Source of the DNA: an uncultured Coriobacteriaceae bacterium
GTDB taxonomy: Bacteria; Actinomycetota; Coriobacteriia; Coriobacteriales; QAMH01
Reading direction: 5' to 3'
DNA length: 10,366 nucleotides
Assembly: GCA_902783925.1 (NCBI GenBank)
Contig: CACZSV010000153.1
Coordinates: 1-10,366, forward strand
A program made the position numbers and the translations under genes. The notes beneath the pieces are model-generated. The model did no database searches. It saw nothing but the letters and a program-made list of their open reading frames with translations, and was not told the origin of the DNA. Positions within the stretch are counted from its first letter, which is position 1; the number at the start of each line of letters is the position of its first letter. Positions 6,276 through 10,366 of the stretch are shown here, piece by piece.

Positions 6276-7610
6276 CTACTTCACTTTCTTGGAGAGCGTG
6301 CAGATAACGGCTGCTATGAGCGGGAACACTGCAACTGCCATGTACATGATCGTGTACCCGTACACGCCGGCGATGAGTCCTCCGGTAAGCGACCCAATGG
6401 CAATTCCAACGTCGAACGCGACAAAGTACGTCGACGTTGCCACGCCGCGCCGCCACGGCTCGACTGCGGCAACCGCCATGGTCTGGAAAACGCTCATGGC
6501 GGTTCCCACGCCCAGACCTGCGAGCACGCCAGCGCACGAGAGCATGAGCGTGTCGCGCGATAGGCCGATCAGCACCATGGTGGCGACTGTGGCCAAGCAC
6601 GACAGAATGCCTGGAATGCGGAACCCATACCGGTCGATGATGCGTCCAATCGCGGGGCGGCTGGCCATGGTCACGATTGCATACACGATGAAATATAGCG
6701 AGACGTTGTCGATTCCCTGTTCTTGCCCATGAAGCGTGATGAACGAGGTGATGCAGCCAAAACTGATGTTGACGAGCAGAATGAGAAAGCCGGGAAACGC
6801 AGCCCGTTTTTCGAATACGGTCGAGAGAAGAGAGGGGGAGGACTGCTGTTCGCTTGCCGCATGGCGTGCAGCATTACCTGGCATTGCGCCCTGAGCTTTT
6901 GTTTCCTCGCTTTGCAGCGACGCATCTAGATTATGTTGTTTTAGCTCATGCTCAGAAGCTTGCGGATCGTCAGCGTGCGAGCCCTCGTCAGCTGGTGCCG
7001 TATCATCGGGAGCTTCATGCATATTGACGGTATTGCGTTGAAAGAGCGCCATCACAAACGCGAGTGCCGCGCATCCGCCCGAGGCAAAGAGCATGTACAT
7101 AGCGCCCGGCCCCTGCACGAGCGCGACGGAGGCCGCCGGCGCGAGCGCACTCGAGATGGAGTTCGTCATGGCAAAATACCCCATGCCCTCTGCGAAGCGC
7201 TTTTTGGGGATGACGTCTGCCGCCATAGTGGACGAGGCGGTGGAACCCAGGCCCCAGCCAATGCCCTGAAGCAGGCGGATGCCGAGTATGACACCGATGA
7301 TCGGGAAGATGGCATACGCGAAGATGGAGCATGCCATGACGAGCGACCCGACCACAAGCGCGCCTTTGCGTCCAAAGCGGTCGAGCAGTGGGCCGGCAAA
7401 AATGCGCACGACTACAGCCGTCACCGTCATAAGCGTGCCGACGAGGCCTACGATCTGTGCGTTTGCGCCGAGCTGTGCCACGTACACCGGCAGTCCCACG
7501 TTGGTCATCTGAAAACCAAAGAACATGGCAAGGTTAATAGTGGCGAGCAGCAGGAAATCGCGCGTGAAGATTTCGGAGAACGAGCCTGGTGTGCCCTTTC
7601 TGCCAACCAT
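6276..7610 (-). CDS. major facilitator superfamily (MFS) transporter, 444 aa
   Basis: This is a cytoplasmic-membrane secondary transporter with about twelve hydrophobic segments in two six-helix halves. The loop between helices 2 and 3 carries an MFS motif A variant, GPLLDRFGRK (73-82), and the second half has the counterpart AIGRIIDRYG. Overall it resembles drug and metabolite efflux carriers of the MFS_1 type. The hydrophilic loop between the halves is unusually long, about 75 residues (roughly 190-268), acidic, and rich in Asp, Glu, Gln, His and Ala. The start at ATG 7610 (MVGRKGTPGS) has AGGAGA 7 bases upstream. It lies 117 bases downstream of the large HTH regulator on the same strand, which suggests the regulator controls it, perhaps in one transcript (inference). 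The substrate is unknown. Confidence 0.88.
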   Translation of the reverse strand: MVGRKGTPGSFSEIFTRDFLLLATINLAMFFGFQMTNVGLPVYVAQLGANAQIVGLVGTLMTVTAVVVRIFAGPLLDRFGRKGALVVGSLVMACSIFAYAIFPIIGVILGIRLLQGIGWGLGSTASSTMAADVIPKKRFAEGMGYFAMTNSISSALAPAASVALVQGPGAMYMLFASGGCAALAFVMALFQRNTVNMHEAPDDTAPADEGSHADDPQASEHELKQHNLDASLQSEETKAQGAMPGNAARHAASEQQSSPSLLSTVFEKRAAFPGFLILLVNISFGCITSFITLHGQEQGIDNVSLYFIVYAIVTMASRPAIGRIIDRYGFRIPGILSCLATVATMVLIGLSRDTLMLSCAGVLAGLGVGTAMSVFQTMAVAAVEPWRRGVATSTYFVAFDVGIAIGSLTGGLIAGVYGYTIMYMAVAVFPLIAAVICTLSKKVK

Positions 7611-7631
7611 TCAGGTTCTCCTGTTCTTTGT

Positions 7632-7641
7632 GTACGCGTAC
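7632..7641. promoter_or_regulatory. perfect palindrome GTACGCGTAC upstream of the MFS gene (possible operator)
   Basis: A 10-base perfect palindrome lies 22 bases upstream of the MFS start codon, in the 117-base gap after the HTH regulator gene. Its place in the 5' leader would suit an operator for the neighbouring regulator. A 10-base palindrome is short and may be chance. Confidence 0.25.
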
Positions 7642-7727
7642 GTTTATGAGTTACAGGCCAGAAAAGAGCCTGCGCACATACTACACCTCGTCGTATGCCA
7701 CAAGAATCAGCAGGTGGTTATTCCCCG

Positions 7728-9455
7728 CTACAAATCCTCGATAACGGGCGCGCTGAATTGCTCGAAAGCGGCAATCATCTCTGGATGCTCGATGAGAAAA
7801 TGAATATGCGGGTCCTTGTTCTTCGAGACGACGACAAAGTCGCCTTCGCGTATGCGGATTTGAATATTCCGGAATGGCTCGGTTTTGTCGATGCGTACTT
7901 TGCTTGCGTCATAGCTGCCGACGAGCTCCCGCAACGACGATAGATGCTCATGGTATTGCTCGGCTGTATACGAAATGCTGTTGTTGTAGAACATGCCCGC
8001 CAGATCGAGCGTGGGGGGAGCGGTTTCGAACTCCTCTTTGGAATACTCGGGCAGCTCGAAAGTCACCGCTCCTTTTTCAAGCAGGCTTTGCAGCGATGCC
8101 TTTCGTCTCTCTACAAACTCGTGAATACGCTTTTGGTCGGCATTGGATACGCCAGATGCAATGAGCATACGTTCGAGTAGATCTTCTGGAATCGAGCCGA
8201 TGGGCAAGGTGGACACGATCATGCGCCAGGTGCCGCCATCGCAGCTCGTCCGCTCGAATTCGGCAAGCTTTGCGGAGTTGCGCTCTGTCCAGATACGCAT
8301 GAGCGGCCGTGCCTTCTTGAGCATTGCCTGGGCCCGGTGCCGGTAATAGCGCACTTCGTCGCGTTTCTTCGTGAGGACATATCGGCCTTCGCCTTGAGAG
8401 CCGGCAATTGCTTCGCCCGACATCGCCGCGGTTCCGCCCACTTTCAGAATATGGCAGAACACGTTGCTAGTTTGCGGCGGGTCGAAGTAGTATGGGGACA
8501 CCTGGCCGGTCATGTACATGGGAATCCAGCCTTCGAGACCGAGCATCATCTCTCCGAGCGGCCGCGCGGTATCGTGAATTATGTGCAAGTGGAGGCCGCG
8601 CTTGAGCAGAAGACCCATGCCGTACATCCATTTTTTGGTAAATTCCGGGTCGGAAGCCATCTCGGCGAGCGGCATATCGGAAAACATGATGACGTCGGCA
8701 GAGGACTTTGCCAAAACGACAGCCTTAAGAAAATCGATTTCACAGTTTTTCATCTCGGTGATGCCGCTGTACGTCTTTGTCGTGGGGAGCTGCACGGGTA
8801 CGCTGGGCACCTGCATCTCGTCAAAGTGAATCGAGCGGATAAAGTCGGATAGCTCGAATGCATCGAGCCTGCCGAGAAAACCTTCAATGGCGCTTGATAG
8901 AGGTGCATGGTTGGTACTGAGCCACACGAGAATGGCATCGCCCAATCGCTCGTCCGGGCACCGCGTTTGTTGGGTGTCGGCATTGATGAGTGACCTCACG
9001 GCAGCCGTGCTGCCGTTTGTAAGCGCACGCTTTGCAATCATCTCTGCTGCGTTAGATGCAAAATCGCGCAGGTCGCCCGGGCGTCTTTGCCCGGCGAGCA
9101 TGCGCGAGACGAACGATGGGTCGAAGCTCATGAGTCGTGCAAGATCACTGCTGCTGATCTTTGCCGTGACGAGCAGTGCATTAAGATTGGCGATGAAGGT
9201 TTCGTAGTCAACGGAAAGGCCGCTGATTGCGAGCATGAGTTTGCGGTGGACATCTTCGTAGCGGAGTGTGCCACCCGATAGATTGGCTATGCCGTCTGCA
9301 AGCGAGGATATGTGCTTGCCGTCGAAATCGGGGATACGCTCGCCGGCGCGATACCTGCTAATGGCCGCCTCAGAGACGCCCGAAGCCAAAGCAAGGTCCT
9401 TGGCGCTGCAGTCGACGAGCTCGAGGTAGTAGTTGAGGGTTGCACTGAAGTTCAT
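7728..9455 (-). CDS. large XRE-type regulator with two HTH segments and unknown C-terminal region, 575 aa
   Basis: This is a probable DNA-binding regulator. The N-terminus holds two HTH-like segments: residues 17-42 (KDLALASGVSEAAISRYRAG) and about 99-127 (SDLARLMSFDPSFVSRMLAG), each with the XRE pattern of a short turn, a Ser-Arg recognition helix and a Gly-X-R-X-P end. Tandem XRE domains in one chain are uncommon. Residues 130-230 look helical. The centre, about 240-410, alternates strand-like and helical segments (ADVIMFSDMPLAEMA, LHLHIIHDTARPLGEM with H294 and D295, GWIPMYMTG) and may bind a ligand. The C-terminus (about 530-575) forms strand-like repeats ending in IHFLIEHPEMIAAFEQF. There is no transmembrane segment. 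The start at ATG 9455 has AAAGG about 8 bases upstream. The MFS gene downstream on the same strand is its likely target or partner. I do not recognise the C-terminal family. Confidence 0.7.
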   Translation of the reverse strand: MNFSATLNYYLELVDCSAKDLALASGVSEAAISRYRAGERIPDFDGKHISSLADGIANLSGGTLRYEDVHRKLMLAISGLSVDYETFIANLNALLVTAKISSSDLARLMSFDPSFVSRMLAGQRRPGDLRDFASNAAEMIAKRALTNGSTAAVRSLINADTQQTRCPDERLGDAILVWLSTNHAPLSSAIEGFLGRLDAFELSDFIRSIHFDEMQVPSVPVQLPTTKTYSGITEMKNCEIDFLKAVVLAKSSADVIMFSDMPLAEMASDPEFTKKWMYGMGLLLKRGLHLHIIHDTARPLGEMMLGLEGWIPMYMTGQVSPYYFDPPQTSNVFCHILKVGGTAAMSGEAIAGSQGEGRYVLTKKRDEVRYYRHRAQAMLKKARPLMRIWTERNSAKLAEFERTSCDGGTWRMIVSTLPIGSIPEDLLERMLIASGVSNADQKRIHEFVERRKASLQSLLEKGAVTFELPEYSKEEFETAPPTLDLAGMFYNNSISYTAEQYHEHLSSLRELVGSYDASKVRIDKTEPFRNIQIRIREGDFVVVSKNKDPHIHFLIEHPEMIAAFEQFSAPVIEDL

Positions 9456-9673
9456 TCACTGTGCCTTTCGTTTCTTTATCATGCGGCATCTGGCAAGAAA
9501 CCGCTCGGAATAGATTAGCTCATGAAACGTGTTCGGCTCGCACTTATTTCGCCCGTTCAGGATACTGGTATTCGGTTATGAAGATTTTTCAAATATGTCA
9601 GCGCTTTGAACTGGATAAACGAAGATAATGCGTTAAAATAAATGCTTCAGAACCCATAGGATTAAGAGCGTAC
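9456..9673. promoter_or_regulatory. divergent intergenic region, AT-rich
   Basis: These 218 bases separate two divergently transcribed genes and must hold both promoters. On the plus strand TTGAAC (9606-9611), GATAAT (9624-9629) and TTAAAATA (9633-9640) resemble promoter elements, but none pairs at the standard 16-18 spacing. On the minus strand a TTGAAA lies near 9590 without a well-spaced -10. No clear operator repeat is visible. Confidence 0.4.
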
Positions 9674-10366
9674 ATGAAGCTTACAAAATACTCGCTTGGC
9701 CAACACCGCATAGAGATGTTTCCCGCCGGAAAGCACGCGATCATGCGTCGTCCGGCTGGTCTGCATGCCATCGAGCATCCTGCAAGCTGGTATGTACAGC
9801 GCAGCTCGCAGCGAGCCATGAAGCCCGCGTTCGCGGTTTTGCTTTCGTCTGCGATGAGCGTCACCACGTTGGGGCTTCCCGTGAGCGCGCTCGCTATGAC
9901 ACCCGAAGAAATCGAAGCGCAGGAATCTGCTCTTGGCGTTACGTATCTCCGCGGCGAAGACGGGCAGTTCGTTCTCGACGATGACGGCAATCCTATTATC
10001 GTCAGCTCTTCTTCGCGGACGAGCGAGCAGGCCTCTGACGCAGACGAGGCGCAGAACGGCTCTTCGAATGCGGATAATCAGGATGCTTCAACCGAGCCAG
10101 AATCCACCGATGGGCAATCTGGCGAGACGGGTGCCGCTGATGGAACAGAGGGCGACGGGTCCGATGTCAAACCTGGCACAGACGGTGACGCCGCTCAAGA
10201 TGGCCAGACGCAAGATAAAGACAGCACCAAAGATGGTAGCGTAACAGACGCTGATAAGGAAGCTGCTGAGAAAGCGGCTGCTGATAAAGCCGCAGCGGAG
10301 AAAGCAGCAGCTGATAAAGCCGCAGCGGAGAAAGCAGCAGCTGATAAAGCCGCAGCGGAGAAAGCA
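9674..10366 (+). CDS. exported acidic, Ala/Lys/Glu-repeat protein (partial, 3' end off window)
   Basis: This is a probable secreted or wall-associated protein, of which 231 codons are visible before the right edge. It reads open from ATG 9674 (MKLTKYSLGQHRIEMF). A hydrophobic stretch at about residues 51-74 (AFAVLLSSAMSVTTLGLPVSA) ends in ALA, a signal-peptidase I site, so the first 48 residues form a long basic extension. Starting at M49 (ATG 9818) would give a conventional signal peptide, but neither start has a strong ribosome binding site. After cleavage come a short segment (GVTYLRGEDGQFVLDDDGN), a long low-complexity acidic region rich in Asp, Gly, Ser, Thr and Gln, and then decapeptide repeats of the form AAADKAAAEK, likely a rigid helical spacer. 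Such spacers often precede NlpC/P60 or other wall-acting domains, but none is visible here. Confidence 0.75.
   Translation, partial: MKLTKYSLGQHRIEMFPAGKHAIMRRPAGLHAIEHPASWYVQRSSQRAMKPAFAVLLSSAMSVTTLGLPVSALAMTPEEIEAQESALGVTYLRGEDGQFVLDDDGNPIIVSSSSRTSEQASDADEAQNGSSNADNQDASTEPESTDGQSGETGAADGTEGDGSDVKPGTDGDAAQDGQTQDKDSTKDGSVTDADKEAAEKAAADKAAAEKAAADKAAAEKAAADKAAAEKA
10281..10366 (+). repeat. perfect 30-bp tandem repeat inside the exported protein gene
   Basis: The sequence repeats exactly with a 30-base period from 10281 to the right edge, nearly three copies, and imperfectly from about 10262. Each unit encodes ten residues (AAADKAAAEK type). The perfect identity at DNA level points to recent expansion by slippage or recombination, so copy number may vary between strains. 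The array continues beyond the window. Confidence 0.9.

Noticed and set aside
6090..6563. 157-codon plus-strand frame
   Set aside because: Two thirds of it is antisense to the MFS gene with His/Arg-rich shadow composition; only the first 50 codons outside that gene are even plausible.
6948..7649. 233-codon plus-strand frame antisense to the MFS gene
   Set aside because: Its composition (rich in His, Arg, Glu) is typical of an antisense shadow, while the minus strand encodes a clear transporter.
7654..7672. CAGGC/GCCTG hairpin between regulator and MFS genes as a terminator
   Set aside because: Only a 5-bp stem with a 9-base loop and no T-run following on the transcribed strand.

Overview
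The window reads as ordinary bacterial chromosome of moderate GC content. The genes suggest a Gram-positive, anaerobic actinobacterium of the class Coriobacteriia (Eggerthella/Slackia/Cryptobacterium-like). The hints are a lipoprotein M13 peptidase, a large XRE regulator with an unrecognised C-terminal region beside an MFS carrier, a small protein starting MCFRP with paired cysteines, and an Ala/Lys/Glu-repeat secreted protein. This placement is inference from gene character, with no marker gene to confirm it. No rRNA, tRNA, CRISPR array, transposase or phage structural gene was seen.

Layout, left to right. Positions 1-1265 (minus) hold most of an AspT/YidE-type antiporter, cut by the left edge. 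Positions 1266-1760 are mostly non-coding but contain a possible C-terminal remnant of a DNA-binding protein, a possible 51-residue peptide with a near-perfect ribosome binding site, and a hairpin just before a small cysteine-paired protein (1761-1946). Positions 2037-4133 (plus) encode a complete M13 (neprilysin-like) zinc metallopeptidase with a lipoprotein signal. It converges with a HipA-like kinase gene (4385-5566, minus), and between the two is a long, perfect inverted repeat. A RelE/ParE-like toxin (5760-6020, plus) lies divergent from the kinase. It looks decayed and no intact antitoxin is visible.

Positions 6276-7610 (minus) encode an MFS transporter with an unusually long hydrophilic central loop. 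It lies directly downstream of a 575-residue regulator (7728-9455, minus) with two helix-turn-helix segments at the N-terminus and an unrecognised C-terminal region. The same strand and the 117-base gap suggest the regulator and carrier may be functionally linked. From 9674 to the right edge (plus) is the 5' part of an exported, acidic, repeat-rich surface protein, cut inside a perfect 30-base tandem repeat.

The window combines peptide and amino-acid use at the cell surface (M13 lipoprotein, AspT-type antiporter) with a small patch of toxin-antitoxin-like genes and a regulator-transporter pair. I see no clear new multi-gene system. The least explained items are the leader-peptide/hairpin/small-protein unit at 1534-1946, the inverted repeat at 4237-4283, the orphan HipA-like kinase and the double-HTH regulator.
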